A stretch of 51,916 nt of DNA from DATARH01 sp035935235 (GCA_035935235.1 DASYXG010000262.1:1-51916), one strand, 5' to 3'. Shown: positions 7,795-16,542, counted from the first letter of the stretch. Notes: generated from the letters alone by a model not told the origin. Numbers and translations: made by a program.

Positions 7795-8432
7795 GCTGCC
7801 CTCCCCCTCAGCCGACGCAGCCGCCGACTGCGCCGCCATTTCCCCTCCCGGACCCGCCCCACGATCGCCGCCAGCTGCCGCGCCCCCGCGCTTCGGCTCA
7901 ACGCCGTGCTGACAATAAAATCCGCCCGTCGCCTTTTCTCGCGATCCGGCAATTGCGTTTTGAGGATCGCGGTGAACCTTTCCTCAGTCATCCCCTTGCG
8001 GCGCAGCACTCGTTCGCGCTGCAGGCGGGCGGGCGCCGAGACGACGATGACTCCGTCAATGCGGTCAATACGATCCGTCTCAAACAGGAGCGGGATATCC
8101 AGCACAACCAGTTTGGCCCGACGGCCGCGTTGCTGCGCTATCCAGCCCCGCTCGACCGCGCGCACCATCGGATGAAGAATTTTTTCCAGGCGGCGCAACG
8201 CTTCGGGTTTGCCGAAAACACGCTTGCCTAACCGCGCGCGGTTGATCCCACCGTTATCGCTGCGGACGCCGGGAAATGCCTCCTCAACTCGCGCAACCGC
8301 CGCGCCGCCTGGGCCGAGCATCTTATGGATCTCGGCGTCGGCATCATAGAGCGGCACGCCCAATCGACGCAGCACCGCGGCGGCGGTGCTTTTGCCCATA
8401 CCAATCGAGCCGGTGAGCCCGAGGACGATCAT
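7779..8432 (-). CDS. coaE: Dephospho-CoA kinase
   Basis: A 217-residue P-loop kinase that performs the last step of coenzyme A synthesis, phosphorylating the ribose 3'-hydroxyl of dephospho-CoA. The P-loop GSIGMGKST is at residues 8-16, followed by the typical VPLYDADAEIHKM, then a mid-protein LVVLDIPLLFETDRIDRID segment and VVSAPARLQRERVLRRKGMTEE. The start ATG overlaps the aroE stop as ATGA, and its own end overlaps the start of dnaQ by 16 bases. The order aroE-coaE-dnaQ is conserved in Alphaproteobacteria. Confidence 0.95.
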   Translation of the reverse strand: MIVLGLTGSIGMGKSTAAAVLRRLGVPLYDADAEIHKMLGPGGAAVARVEEAFPGVRSDNGGINRARLGKRVFGKPEALRRLEKILHPMVRAVERGWIAQQRGRRAKLVVLDIPLLFETDRIDRIDGVIVVSAPARLQRERVLRRKGMTEERFTAILKTQLPDREKRRRADFIVSTALSRSAGARQLAAIVGRVREGKWRRSRRLRRLRGRAACAKL

Positions 8433-9289
8433 CGTGGCGCAAACGTAGAGAGCATCGCCGCACGTAGCGCCGGGGTAACACTGACGGCGACGCCGAACCA
8501 GGCCTCAAACCCGGGCCGACCCTGATGCAAGAGCATGCCGAGCCCGTCGACGGCTGGGTTGCCGCGTCGCCGCGCCGCTGCGAGGAGGCCGGTCTCGAGT
8601 GGCACATACACGATATCGACGACCACCGCGGCGAGTGGCAATCCGGAGAGATCGATATCGAGTGCCGGCTCCTTATCCATGCCGAGGCTAGTGGTATTAA
8701 CGAGGATGCCGGCATCGCGCAGCGCCGTGTTCCGCGCTTCCCACGGGTGAACAACGATGCGAGTTTCCGGCTGTGTGAGATCTCCCGCGAGCGCTTCGGC
8801 GTGGGTGACGGTGCGGTTGACGAGCCTAACCTCGGAGACGCCATCAGCGACCAGCGCAGCGACGACCGACCGGGCGCTGCCGCCGCTGCCAAGCACCACC
8901 GCAGGACCGGCCTTCGCTTGCCAATTCGGCGCTTGCTCGCGCAGATTCTCCCGAAAACCAAAGACATCGGTGTTGCTGCCTTCGAGACACCCATCGCCGG
9001 TGATGACCACCGTATTCATCGCACCGATGCGGCGGGCGAAGGGATCGACCCGGTCCATCACCGCGAGCGCCGCCTGCTTGTGCGGGATCGTCAGATTGCA
9101 GCCGCGGAACCCGAGCGCGGGCAGTGCGCGCAACGCTTGTTCAAGGCGGTGTGGTTCAACTGCCAACGGGACGTAAGCTCCATCGATCCCGTGCTCGGCA
9201 AGCCAGAACCCATGTAGGGCCGGCGAGCGGGAGTGGGCAACCGGCCATCCCATGATGCCGGCCAATCGCGCCGCTCCAGTGATCGGCAT
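8429..9289 (-). CDS. aroE: Shikimate dehydrogenase (NADP)
   Basis: A 286-residue enzyme reducing 3-dehydroshikimate to shikimate in aromatic amino acid synthesis. The substrate-binding S-x-S near the start (AHSRSP, residues 19-24), the catalytic Lys in NLTIPHK (K71) and Asp in NTDVFGF (D108) are all present. The Rossmann loop is VLGSGGSARSV at about 132-142 and is followed by LVNRT, the NADP-selecting N-R-T. The C-terminal GLGMLLHQGRPGFEAWFG motif is intact. It starts 9 bases after the maf stop and couples to coaE by ATGA. Confidence 0.96.
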   Translation of the reverse strand: MPITGAARLAGIMGWPVAHSRSPALHGFWLAEHGIDGAYVPLAVEPHRLEQALRALPALGFRGCNLTIPHKQAALAVMDRVDPFARRIGAMNTVVITGDGCLEGSNTDVFGFRENLREQAPNWQAKAGPAVVLGSGGSARSVVAALVADGVSEVRLVNRTVTHAEALAGDLTQPETRIVVHPWEARNTALRDAGILVNTTSLGMDKEPALDIDLSGLPLAAVVVDIVYVPLETGLLAAARRRGNPAVDGLGMLLHQGRPGFEAWFGVAVSVTPALRAAMLSTFAPR

Positions 9290-9298
9290 AGCTTGTCT

Positions 9299-9919
9299 TC
9301 AGTCTCCTAACAAACCGCGTCCGCGCAGAAAGCCGAGCAGCTCGATCAGCGGCAGGCCACGGATCGAAAAATGGTCGCCGTCGATTCGCGAAAAGAGTTG
9401 TGCACCCCGCCCCTCGATGCGATACGCGCCGACGGAGCCCAGCACCACTTCCCCCTCGGCTTCAATATACCCGGCGAGAAAGCTTTCCCCAATGCGCCGC
9501 ATCGTCAATTTCGGTGTTGTGGTTTCCTTCCATAATACCTCGGCCCCTCGTTGGGCGCACGCCGCCGTCACAAGCGTGTGCGTCTGGCCAGAGAGCCACC
9601 GAAGGTGTGTTGCCGCCTCACCGAGATCAGCCGGCTTGTCCAACCATTCATCACCGATGACCAGAATCTGATCGGCGCCGATGACGATCGCATTGGGATG
9701 TTGCAACGCAACCGTGCGCGCCTTGGCCTGGGCCAAGGCCATTGCGCAGGAAAGCAAGCCTCCACCCATGGCAAGATATTGTCGCTTGATCGCTGCCTCA
9801 TCAATCATCGCGGGGACCGCGGTAAACTCGACCCCGGCAGCGCTCAGCATGGCCGCGCGCGCGGGGCTGCCCGACGCCAAGATCAAACGGGAGCCTAGGG
9901 TTCTAAGCGTCGAGACCAT
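9299..9919 (-). CDS. maf: Maf family nucleoside triphosphate pyrophosphatase
   Basis: A 206-residue Maf-like protein, a house-cleaning pyrophosphatase that hydrolyses non-canonical or modified nucleotides such as m7GTP, dTTP or UTP depending on subfamily. Family marks are RLILASGSPARAAMLSAAGVEF at residues 12-33, the VIGADQILVI segment with the catalytic Asp, and RWLSGQTHTLVTA. The C-terminal IRGLPLIELLGFLR helix is typical. It overlaps the end of ppsR by 17 bases. The subfamily substrate cannot be fixed by eye. Confidence 0.93.
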   Translation of the reverse strand: MVSTLRTLGSRLILASGSPARAAMLSAAGVEFTAVPAMIDEAAIKRQYLAMGGGLLSCAMALAQAKARTVALQHPNAIVIGADQILVIGDEWLDKPADLGEAATHLRWLSGQTHTLVTAACAQRGAEVLWKETTTPKLTMRRIGESFLAGYIEAEGEVVLGSVGAYRIEGRGAQLFSRIDGDHFSIRGLPLIELLGFLRGRGLLGD

Positions 9920-10724
9920 GCCGCCGCGCTAGCAGTTTATAGATCGCCGCTGCCGTTTCCTCGATCGATCGCCGGGTCACGTCGATGACCGGCCAACGAT
10001 GCTCGGCAAAAACGCGGCGCGCCTCGCGCACCTCGCTCTTCACCGCCTCAAGGTCGGTGTAATCGGTTTCACCGTTGTGATCGAGCATCGACAATCGGTT
10101 GCGACGCAGCTGAGTGAGCCGCTCAGGATCGTTGGTCAGGCCAACGATTAGCGGCTTTCTCGCGGCCAATAGCTCTGGCGGTAGCGGTACTCCTGGGACG
10201 AACGGGACATTCGCCGTCTTGATGCCACGGTTGGCGAGGTAAAGGCTGGTTGGCGTTTTCGAGGTTCGTGATACGCCGACAAGGCACACATCCGAATCGT
10301 CAATGCCCCAACTCGACTGGCCGTCATCGTGATTGATCGCGAAAGTCATCGCGTCAATGCGAGCAAAATATTCGCTGTCGAGCAGGTGCTGCTTCCCGGG
10401 CAGTCCACGGCTCTCGCGCCCGAGATACGACGCCATTGACGCCAACACGGGATCGAGGATCGGAATCGTCATCAATCCAAGGCGCCGGCAGCCTTCCTGC
10501 AGAGCCTGGCGCAGGGAATCGTTGACAAGCGTATAGAGCACGATCCCCGGATTGGCCTCGACTCCAGCAATGACCCGATCCAGCTGGCTTTGCGTTCGTA
10601 CCATGCTCCAGACATGTTCAATCGCCTCAGCCTCGTCGAACTGAACAAGGCATGCGCGCGCCACCGAGTGAACCGTGTCCCCCGTCGAATCCGAAACAAG
10701 ATGGAGATGAAACCGCGTCAGCAC
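9903..10724 (-). CDS. ppsR: PEP synthase/PPDK regulatory kinase-phosphorylase (DUF299)
   Basis: A 273-residue DUF299 protein. This family uses ADP to inactivate, and phosphate to reactivate, phosphoenolpyruvate synthase or pyruvate phosphate dikinase. Visible marks: FHLHLVSDSTGDTVHSVARA at residues 5-24 and the P-loop GVSRTSKTPTSLYLAN at about 150-165. It starts with GTG at 10724; no ATG fits. It is the first gene left of the candidate origin; the Caulobacter and Rickettsia homologue occupies the same place. The maf, aroE, coaE and dnaQ genes follow in a packed series. Confidence 0.93.
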   Translation of the reverse strand: MLTRFHLHLVSDSTGDTVHSVARACLVQFDEAEAIEHVWSMVRTQSQLDRVIAGVEANPGIVLYTLVNDSLRQALQEGCRRLGLMTIPILDPVLASMASYLGRESRGLPGKQHLLDSEYFARIDAMTFAINHDDGQSSWGIDDSDVCLVGVSRTSKTPTSLYLANRGIKTANVPFVPGVPLPPELLAARKPLIVGLTNDPERLTQLRRNRLSMLDHNGETDYTDLEAVKSEVREARRVFAEHRWPVIDVTRRSIEETAAAIYKLLARRHGLDA

Positions 10725-11113
10725 CGATTTATCTCATCCGAGCTTTGTATGATCGTTGCAAAACCACTGCGATTTCCACCGGTGGCGACAGAAGCCGATA
10801 TTCATTCCCCGCTGCCGGTGAATCTATCCCTCCGGTTCTCGCCTGGAAAAGAGATAAGCGCCTGGCCCTGTGATACGGGGAAAAGTCGATCTTTCGTATG
10901 GTTATTCAGCCTATTCACCTTTTCCGCGACGACCGCACCAAAGCCTCGTTCAGCCTTTTCCACTGTTTTTCATATCCCAGCAAAAAAAACCACCGAGACT
11001 CCCTGTGCGTGTGCATGGTTTCTCGGCTATCGCCTAATCCCCGTTTTACCCATCCCCCACTATCCTCATCATAAAAGAATCCTTTATGAGTGAAGAAGAA
11101 GGATCGGGATACC
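10725..11113. other. Candidate chromosomal replication origin (ppsR-hemE intergenic region)
   Basis: This 389-base gap is the longest gene-free stretch in the window. My hand count over 10741-11100 is about 49% G+C, clearly below the flanking genes. It lies between divergent ppsR and hemE, the location of the origin in Caulobacter (Cori) and the predicted one in Rickettsia. Several weak DnaA-box-like 9-mers are present, the best two (7 of 9) being TTTTCCACT at 10956 and CTATCCTCA at 11060, with TTATTCAGC at 10902 and CTATTCACC at 10911 at 6 of 9. An A-run (10982-10989) and an AT-rich imperfect inverted repeat (11065-11090) could aid unwinding. No perfect DnaA box and no CtrA TTAA-N7-TTAA motif is seen. 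It must also hold the ppsR and hemE promoters. Confidence 0.55.
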
Positions 11114-12145
11114 ATGCCGGGGAAAACAGCATCGCCGAAAACAAAAAGACTGTTGCGGGTTCTTGCTGGCGAGACGTTAGAGCGACCGCCGTGGTGGCTG
11201 ATGCGTCAGGCAGGACGCTATCTGCCGGAATATCGAGCGCTGCGGGCGAGAGCAGGCGATTTTCTGACATTGTGCCTGACGCCAAAGATGGCTGCCGAGG
11301 TTACGCTGCAGCCAGTCCGCCGTTTCGGCATGGATGCGGCGATTCTGTTTTCGGATATTCTTCTTGTGCCACGAGCGTTGGGACAGCGCCTCTCGTTTGG
11401 GGATGATGGACCAAAGCTGGAGGGGCTACCTGAGAATGCTAAGGTCTCATCCTTCGATCTCGCCACACTGCTGCCCGTTGGCGAGGCGGTGAGCCGAGCG
11501 AGAGCAGGACTCACGGCCGAGACCGCGCTGATTGGGTTTGCCGGCGCGCCGTGGACCGTCGCGACGTATATGATCGAGGGCGGCACCAGTCGCGATTTTC
11601 ATCGAGTCAAAACCCTGGCCTATCGCGATCCGGGTAGGTTTAGCGCATTGATCGAGACAATTGCCGAGGCGACGGTGGCGTTTTTAGCGCTGCAGATCGA
11701 GGCCGGGGTCGAAGCTGTACAGCTGTTCGACAGCTGGGCCGGTGCTCTGTCGGCGGAGGGTTTTGAGCGCTGGGTTGTCGATCCGACGAAGCAGCTAGTC
11801 GCTGAGATCAAGTTGCGGTTTCCAGATGTTCCAGTGATCGGTTTTCCGCGCGGTGCTGGGCTGAACTATGAGCGGTACGCGACGGAGACGGGTGTGGATG
11901 CGGCTGGGCTCGACACCGCGGTGCCAGCCGCGTATGCGCGGGAGAATTTACAGTCAGTGCTGACGGTTCAGGGCAATCTGGACCCCGTCTTGCTGAGGGT
12001 CGGCGGGGAGCCGATGTTCCAGGCGGTCGCGGAGTTGCGCAAAGCGCTTGGCGGCGGACCCTACATTTTCAACCTTGGACATGGCGTACTGCCCGATACG
12101 CCACCTGAGCATGTGGCCGAACTCGCGCGGCTGTTGAACGACTGA
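11114..12145 (+). CDS. hemE: Uroporphyrinogen decarboxylase
   Basis: A 343-residue enzyme that decarboxylates uroporphyrinogen III to coproporphyrinogen III in haem synthesis. The signature PPWWLMRQAGRYLPEYR at residues 25-41 holds the two active-site arginines, and AAILFSDILLVPRALGQ carries the essential Asp. The second PROSITE-like block GFAGAPWTVATYMIEGG is intact and the C-terminus has FNLGHGVLPDTPPEHV. The ATG at 11114 follows AAGAAGGATCGGG; a GTG at 11090 is in frame but adds eight residues unlike the family. One base separates its stop from hemH. Confidence 0.96.
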   Translation: MPGKTASPKTKRLLRVLAGETLERPPWWLMRQAGRYLPEYRALRARAGDFLTLCLTPKMAAEVTLQPVRRFGMDAAILFSDILLVPRALGQRLSFGDDGPKLEGLPENAKVSSFDLATLLPVGEAVSRARAGLTAETALIGFAGAPWTVATYMIEGGTSRDFHRVKTLAYRDPGRFSALIETIAEATVAFLALQIEAGVEAVQLFDSWAGALSAEGFERWVVDPTKQLVAEIKLRFPDVPVIGFPRGAGLNYERYATETGVDAAGLDTAVPAAYARENLQSVLTVQGNLDPVLLRVGGEPMFQAVAELRKALGGGPYIFNLGHGVLPDTPPEHVAELARLLND

Positions 12146-12146
12146 A

Positions 12147-13094
12147 ATGCGTCGAGCAATCGTGTTAATGAGCCTCGGCGCGCCCGACCGGCCAGAGGCC
12201 GTGAGACCGTTTCTCACCAATCTGTTCAGCGACCCCGCGATTATCACATTGCCAACACCATTGCGGTGGCCACTTGCCCGACTGATCGCAGGACGCCGAG
12301 CCAAAACCGCGGTTGATATCTATAGCCATCTCGGCGGCGGATCGCCTTTGCGGGAAAACACCGAGGCTCAGGCGCGTGCTCTTGAGGCCGAGCTCGGCGA
12401 TGGCAGCTGCTGTTTCGTAGCCATGCGATACTGGCATCCCCTAACCGAGGAAACTGCGGCAGCAGTCAAGGAATGGAGGCCAGATGAGATCGTCTGTCTG
12501 CCGCTCTATCCGCAATTTTCTACCACGACATCAGGGTCGTCACTGGCGGCGTGGCAGTGCGCAGCCTCTGCAATAGGTCTCATTTGTCCGACCCGCGCGA
12601 TCGGGTCCTATCCGACTGCGCCGGGGCTTATCGCCGCACTAGCCAGATTGATCGCGCCGATGCTCGACAAGGCAAGCGAGGCCCACGCCAAAGCGCGGCT
12701 CTTGTTGAGCGCGCACGGACTGCCGCTGAAAATTGTTCGCGCCGGCGATCCCTATCCCGAGCAAATCGCGCAAACGGCCACCGCGCTCATTGAGGCTTTA
12801 GCGCGACCTGGGCTCGACTGGGTCGTATGCTACCAAAGCCGGGTCGGGCCGCTGAAATGGCTGGGGCCCCTGGCCGATGACGAAATTCGCCGCGCCGGCG
12901 GAGACAGGACAGCGGTGGTCATTGCGCCGATCTCGTTTGTCTCGGAGCACTCGGAAACGCTGGTCGAGCTTGACCGCGATTACCGCCGCATCGCCGAGCG
13001 ATGTGGTGTCCCCGGATACTACCGGGTTCCGGCGGTCGGCACCCATCCGCAGTTTATCGCGGCGCTGGCCGAGCTGGTGCGGAGCGCACGATGA
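12147..13094 (+). CDS. hemH: Ferrochelatase
   Basis: A 315-residue enzyme that inserts ferrous iron into protoporphyrin IX. Family marks: IVLMSLGAPDRPEAVRPFL at the start, VAMRYWHPLTEE, CLPLYPQFSTTTSGSS, the metal-site His in LLSAHGLPLK (about residue 190), the CYQSRVGPLKWLGP block, and SFVSEHSETLVELD with the catalytic Glu (about 266). It is one base after hemE and overlaps hemJ by ATGA, so hemE-hemH-hemJ is one operon. Confidence 0.96.
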   Translation: MRRAIVLMSLGAPDRPEAVRPFLTNLFSDPAIITLPTPLRWPLARLIAGRRAKTAVDIYSHLGGGSPLRENTEAQARALEAELGDGSCCFVAMRYWHPLTEETAAAVKEWRPDEIVCLPLYPQFSTTTSGSSLAAWQCAASAIGLICPTRAIGSYPTAPGLIAALARLIAPMLDKASEAHAKARLLLSAHGLPLKIVRAGDPYPEQIAQTATALIEALARPGLDWVVCYQSRVGPLKWLGPLADDEIRRAGGDRTAVVIAPISFVSEHSETLVELDRDYRRIAERCGVPGYYRVPAVGTHPQFIAALAELVRSAR

Positions 13095-13540
13095 GCGCGT
13101 GGCTTACCAGCGCCTATCCGTGGATCAAAGCATTTCACATCGTGGCAATTGTCGCTTGGATGGCTGGTTTGCTCTACCTGCCGCGGTTGTTTGTCTACCA
13201 TGCCGAAGCGCCTGCTCGCTCGGAGACAGCGCAAGCCTTTGTGGTGATGGAGCGGCGTCTCCTGCGCGGGATCATGAATCCGGGGCTGGGGTTGACTATC
13301 GGCCTTGGGGCGCTGCTTGCGGCAACCCCCGGTCTCGTCGATTGGCATCGGGGCTGGATTTGGACAAAGTTGGCGTTGGTGGTTGCTCTTGCCGTCTTCC
13401 ACCACCAGCTGGCGCGATGGCGGCGAGAATTCGCGGCGGGCGCTTTGCCGCACAGCCCGCGGTTCTTTCGCCTTATCAACGAAATCCCGGCGGTGGTGCT
13501 GATCGCTATCGTCATTCTCGTCGTTGTGAAGCCGTTCTAA
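13091..13540 (+). CDS. hemJ: Protoporphyrinogen oxidase HemJ
   Basis: A 149-residue integral membrane protein of the HemJ family, the oxygen-independent-type protoporphyrinogen IX oxidase of Alphaproteobacteria and cyanobacteria. Four hydrophobic segments are visible. The conserved WIKAFHIVAIVAWMAGLLYLPRLFVYH stretch (residues 11-37, His16 a likely haem ligand) and the WIWTKLALV motif with the conserved Lys are intact, as is the C-terminal RFFRLINEIPAVVLIAIVILVVVKPF. The ATG overlaps the hemH stop as ATGA. It completes a three-step haem operon. Confidence 0.93.
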   Translation: MSAWLTSAYPWIKAFHIVAIVAWMAGLLYLPRLFVYHAEAPARSETAQAFVVMERRLLRGIMNPGLGLTIGLGALLAATPGLVDWHRGWIWTKLALVVALAVFHHQLARWRREFAAGALPHSPRFFRLINEIPAVVLIAIVILVVVKPF

Positions 13541-13749
13541 GCGAAAAAACCCACGCAAGGGCGCGCCGGCGCTCTTGCAAAGACGTTTGACTTGCATATC
13601 TCCTTTCGGTAAGGGAACAAGCGAGCCGGCCGCCGGCTTTTCTTCATACTTTCCCGCCATACTCTCTCATCCCTTCCTGCCCTCCGGATTCTGACCGGGC
13701 CGGGCTCCAGCAGACGGGCGAATCCTGTCCTCAGCACACGAAAGCTTCC
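13541..13749. promoter_or_regulatory. hemJ-rho intergenic region / rho leader
   Basis: A 209-base gap between hemJ and rho. It contains a strong hairpin at 13624-13644 (listed separately) and a TTGACT hexamer at 13587-13592 that could be a -35 element, although no convincing -10 is spaced from it. The pyrimidine-rich, unstructured stretch after the hairpin could be a Rho-binding leader, since rho is autoregulated by attenuation in other bacteria; that is inference. Confidence 0.4.
13624..13644 (+). terminator. Candidate hairpin terminator after the hem operon
   Basis: AGCCGGC at 13624-13630 and GCCGGCT at 13632-13638 form a perfect inverted repeat, followed by TTTCTT. The loop is very tight, so the outer pairs probably do the work. 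It sits 84 bases after the hemJ stop and 105 before rho; it could end hemEHJ or act in the rho leader. Confidence 0.45.
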
Positions 13750-15006
13750 ATGAACCTCGACGAACTTAAGCGGAAAACACCCGCGGAGCTCTTGGCCTTT
13801 GCCGAAGAGCTGCAAATCGAAAACGCTTCGTCGCTGCGCAAGCAGGACATGATGTTTGCGATCCTCAAGCAGCTCGCCGAAAACGATGTGACAATCTCGG
13901 GAGACGGCGTGCTTGAGGTGCTGGTCGACGGTTTCGGCTTCCTACGCTCGCCGGAGTCCAATTACCTCGCGGGGCCCGACGACATTTACGTCAGCCCGAA
14001 CCAGGTGCGGCGCTTTGGCTTGCGCACCGGTGACACCGTCGAAGGAGAAATTCGTTCCCCACGCGACGGCGAGCGCTACTTCGCGCTGATCAAGGTGACG
14101 CGGATCAATTTCGAAGAACCGGATCGGCTGCGTCACCGGATAAATTTCGACAATCTGACACCGCTTTATCCCGAAGAGAAAATCCAGCTCGAACTCGATG
14201 ACCCGACCCGGAAGGACCTAACAACCCGAGTCATTGACCTGATTACCCCCCTGGGAAAGGGACAGCGGGCGATCATTGTATCGCCGCCGCGGGCCGGGAA
14301 GACCGTGATGCTGCAAAACATCGCCCATGCGATTGCGGCCAATCACCCCGAGATTTACCTGATCGTCTTGCTCATCGACGAACGGCCGGAGGAGGTCACC
14401 GACATGGCCCGTTCGGTGCGCGGCGAGGTTGTCAGCTCCACGTTCGACGAGCCGGCAGTGCGCCACGTTCAGGTTGCCGAGATGGTGATCGAAAAGGCCA
14501 AGCGGCTGGTCGAGCATAAGCGTGACGTGGTGATACTTCTCGACTCGATTACCCGCCTAGCGCGTGCCTACAACACGGTCGTGCCATCGTCGGGCAAGGT
14601 CTTGACCGGTGGTGTCGACGCCAACGCGCTGCAGCGCCCAAAGCGCTTCTTTGGTGCGGCGCGCAACATAGAGGAAGGCGGCTCGCTGACGATTATCTCG
14701 ACAGCACTGATTGACACCGGTTCGCGGATGGACGAGGTGATTTTCGAAGAGTTCAAGGGTACCGGCAACTCGGAAATCGTCCTCGACCGCAAGGTCGCCG
14801 ACAAGCGCACTTTCCCCTCAATCGACATCACCAAATCCGGGACCCGAAAGGAGGAGTTGCTTGTCGATCGCGGCGTTTTGTCCAAGATGTGGGTGCTGCG
14901 CCGCGTGTTGATGCCGATGGGCACCGTGGACGGCCTCGAGTTCCTGATCAACAAGCTCCAAGAGTCGAAGAACAATTCCGAGTTCTTCGACGCGATGAAT
15001 CCATAG
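13750..15006 (+). CDS. rho: Transcription termination factor Rho
   Basis: A 418-residue hexameric RNA-dependent ATPase that ends transcription. The N-terminal Rho_N helical part (MNLDELKRKTPAELLAFAEEL), the RNA-binding cold-shock-like domain with DGFGFLRS (about residue 60), the P-loop PPRAGKTVML at about 178, the LLIDERPEEVTDMAR Walker B region and the Q/R-loop region (YNTVVPSSGKVLTGGVD) are intact. The length is the usual one. It is followed by a strong hairpin. The position beside hemEHJ is conserved in Alphaproteobacteria. Confidence 0.97.
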   Translation: MNLDELKRKTPAELLAFAEELQIENASSLRKQDMMFAILKQLAENDVTISGDGVLEVLVDGFGFLRSPESNYLAGPDDIYVSPNQVRRFGLRTGDTVEGEIRSPRDGERYFALIKVTRINFEEPDRLRHRINFDNLTPLYPEEKIQLELDDPTRKDLTTRVIDLITPLGKGQRAIIVSPPRAGKTVMLQNIAHAIAANHPEIYLIVLLIDERPEEVTDMARSVRGEVVSSTFDEPAVRHVQVAEMVIEKAKRLVEHKRDVVILLDSITRLARAYNTVVPSSGKVLTGGVDANALQRPKRFFGAARNIEEGGSLTIISTALIDTGSRMDEVIFEEFKGTGNSEIVLDRKVADKRTFPSIDITKSGTRKEELLVDRGVLSKMWVLRRVLMPMGTVDGLEFLINKLQESKNNSEFFDAMNP

Positions 15007-15030
15007 GCCCGGAATCAATCGGAAGAAGCT

Positions 15031-15070
15031 GATGGCCGGGCCGGAGAGCCGAGACCCGGCCATCTCATTT
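15031..15070. terminator. Bidirectional hairpin terminator between rho and quinone oxidoreductase
   Basis: GATGGCCGGG at 15031-15040 pairs perfectly with CCCGGCCATC at 15055-15064 (10 base pairs, 14-base loop), followed on the plus strand by TCATTT. It lies between the convergent ends of rho and the next gene, 24 bases after the rho stop, so it can serve both. Confidence 0.75.
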
Positions 15071-15093
15071 GAGAGCGCCTATCTGCTGCGATG

Positions 15094-16068
15094 CTAAACC
15101 GTAAACACGGTCTGGCCAGTGGTTTTGCGGCTCTCGAGGTCGCGGTGCGCCTGCGCCGCGTCACGGAGCGCGTAGGTTTGATTGACCATAATCTTGACCG
15201 CGCCGTTCTTGACCACCGAGAAGAGATCGCCCGCCGCGGTCAATAAGTCCCCGCGCGTTGCGGTATAGTTGCCGAGTGTCGGGCGGGTTATGAACAGTGA
15301 GCCTTTCGCGGCGAGAATGCCGAGATCGACCGGCGGCACCGCTCCGGAGGATTGGCCGAAGAGGGCCATAAGGCCGAGCGGCGCCAGACAATCCAGGGAC
15401 TTGAAGAACGTGTCCTTGCCAACCGAATCGTAGACAACCGGAAGTTTTTTGCCGCCGGTGATTTCGCTAACGCGAGCGACGAAATCCTCGTTGCGGTAGA
15501 GGATCGGATAATCGCAGCCGTGTTTTTTGGCGAGGGCGGCCTTTTCTTCGCTGCCCACCGTACCGACAACCGTGGCGCCCAGATGCTTGGCCCATTGGCA
15601 CGCAATGAGCCCGACCCCACCGGCCGCGGCGTGGATAAGGATCGTCTCGCCCGGTTTAACCACATGGGTACGGCGGATCAGGTACCAGGCGGTCATACCC
15701 TTCAGCATCATCGCGGCGGCTTCCTGGTCGCTGATGCCGTCGGGAACGGGTACCAACCGGTCGGCCGGCATTACCCGCTCTTCGCTATAGGCGCCCAATG
15801 GACCGCCGGCATAGGCGACGCGATCGCCGGGCTTGAGGTCCGCAACCCCCGGCCCGATCTCCTGGACAATGCCTGCGCCCTCGCCGCCGAGTCCGCTCGG
15901 CAGCGGCACCGCGTAAAGCCCGCTGCGCTGATAGGTGTCGATAAAGTTCAGTCCCACAGCCTTGTGCTTGAGCCGCACCTGGCCGGGACCCGGCTTGTCG
16001 ACGCCGATTTGCTGCCAGATCAGCACTTCGGGCCCGCCGGTCTTCTCGAAACGAATTGCCTGTACCAC
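15094..16068 (-). CDS. NADPH:quinone oxidoreductase (zinc-free MDR family)
   Basis: A 324-residue medium-chain reductase of the quinone oxidoreductase (QOR/zeta-crystallin) branch. It has the GroES-like N-terminal domain with GLNFIDTYQRSGLY and GLGGEGAGIVQEIG, and the nucleotide-binding loop IHAAAGGVGLIACQWAK; catalytic zinc Cys/His ligands are absent, as expected for QOR. I chose GTG 16068, preceded at 6 bases by GGGAGGA; the TTG at 16083 would place that ribosome site inside the gene. NADPH use is by family. It is convergent to rho and 31 bases downstream of ogt. Confidence 0.9.
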   Translation of the reverse strand: MVQAIRFEKTGGPEVLIWQQIGVDKPGPGQVRLKHKAVGLNFIDTYQRSGLYAVPLPSGLGGEGAGIVQEIGPGVADLKPGDRVAYAGGPLGAYSEERVMPADRLVPVPDGISDQEAAAMMLKGMTAWYLIRRTHVVKPGETILIHAAAGGVGLIACQWAKHLGATVVGTVGSEEKAALAKKHGCDYPILYRNEDFVARVSEITGGKKLPVVYDSVGKDTFFKSLDCLAPLGLMALFGQSSGAVPPVDLGILAAKGSLFITRPTLGNYTATRGDLLTAAGDLFSVVKNGAVKIMVNQTYALRDAAQAHRDLESRKTTGQTVFTV

Positions 16069-16098
16069 GGTGGTTCCTCCCAATCGCGATCGGAGGTT

Positions 16099-16542
16099 TT
16101 AGAGCGCGCCCTCCAGCGTGAGCAAGGCTTGCTTGGTTTTGAGCCCGCCCTCTCCGCTATAGCCACCGAGTCCGGATCTCGCCAGCACACGATGGCAAGG
16201 GATGACAATTGGGATCGGGTTCTTGCCGCAAGCGCCGCCGACGGCACGCGGGCCCGAATCAATTTTGGTCGCCAAGTCACCGTAACAGGCGGTCTCGCCG
16301 TAGGGGATTTCTTGCATCGCCGACCAAACGCGACGCTCGAAATTTGAGCCAGCGGGCCGCAGCGGCAAGTCGAACTGGGTCAGCCGACCGGCGAAATAGG
16401 CCTCGAGCTGGCGCGCCGCCTCGGCGAGTAGCGGGCTGCCGTTCGACTCGCACTCATCGGCCCAGCGAATCGCAATGATCGCGGCATCCTTTTCGTGAAT
16501 AGCAAGCTTTCCGACGGGGCTTGATATCGATAGGGATGGCAT
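16099..16542 (-). CDS. ogt: Methylated-DNA-protein cysteine methyltransferase
   Basis: A 147-residue suicide alkyltransferase that removes O6-alkyl groups from guanine. The acceptor site IPCHRV (Cys116) and the helix-turn-helix/Arg-finger stretch EIPYGETACYGDLA are intact; PRAVGGACGKNPIPIVIPCHR is the family core. No Ada-type N-terminal regulatory domain is present, so this is Ogt/Adt-like. Starts: ATG 16542 or TTG 16548, the latter 2 bases after GCGGAG; I used the ATG. It is 33 bases after the YyaL-like gene on the same strand. Confidence 0.93.
   Translation of the reverse strand: MPSLSISSPVGKLAIHEKDAAIIAIRWADECESNGSPLLAEAARQLEAYFAGRLTQFDLPLRPAGSNFERRVWSAMQEIPYGETACYGDLATKIDSGPRAVGGACGKNPIPIVIPCHRVLARSGLGGYSGEGGLKTKQALLTLEGAL

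Noticed and set aside
10725..11113. CtrA-type regulation of the candidate origin
   Set aside because: No TTAA tetramer is present in the gap.
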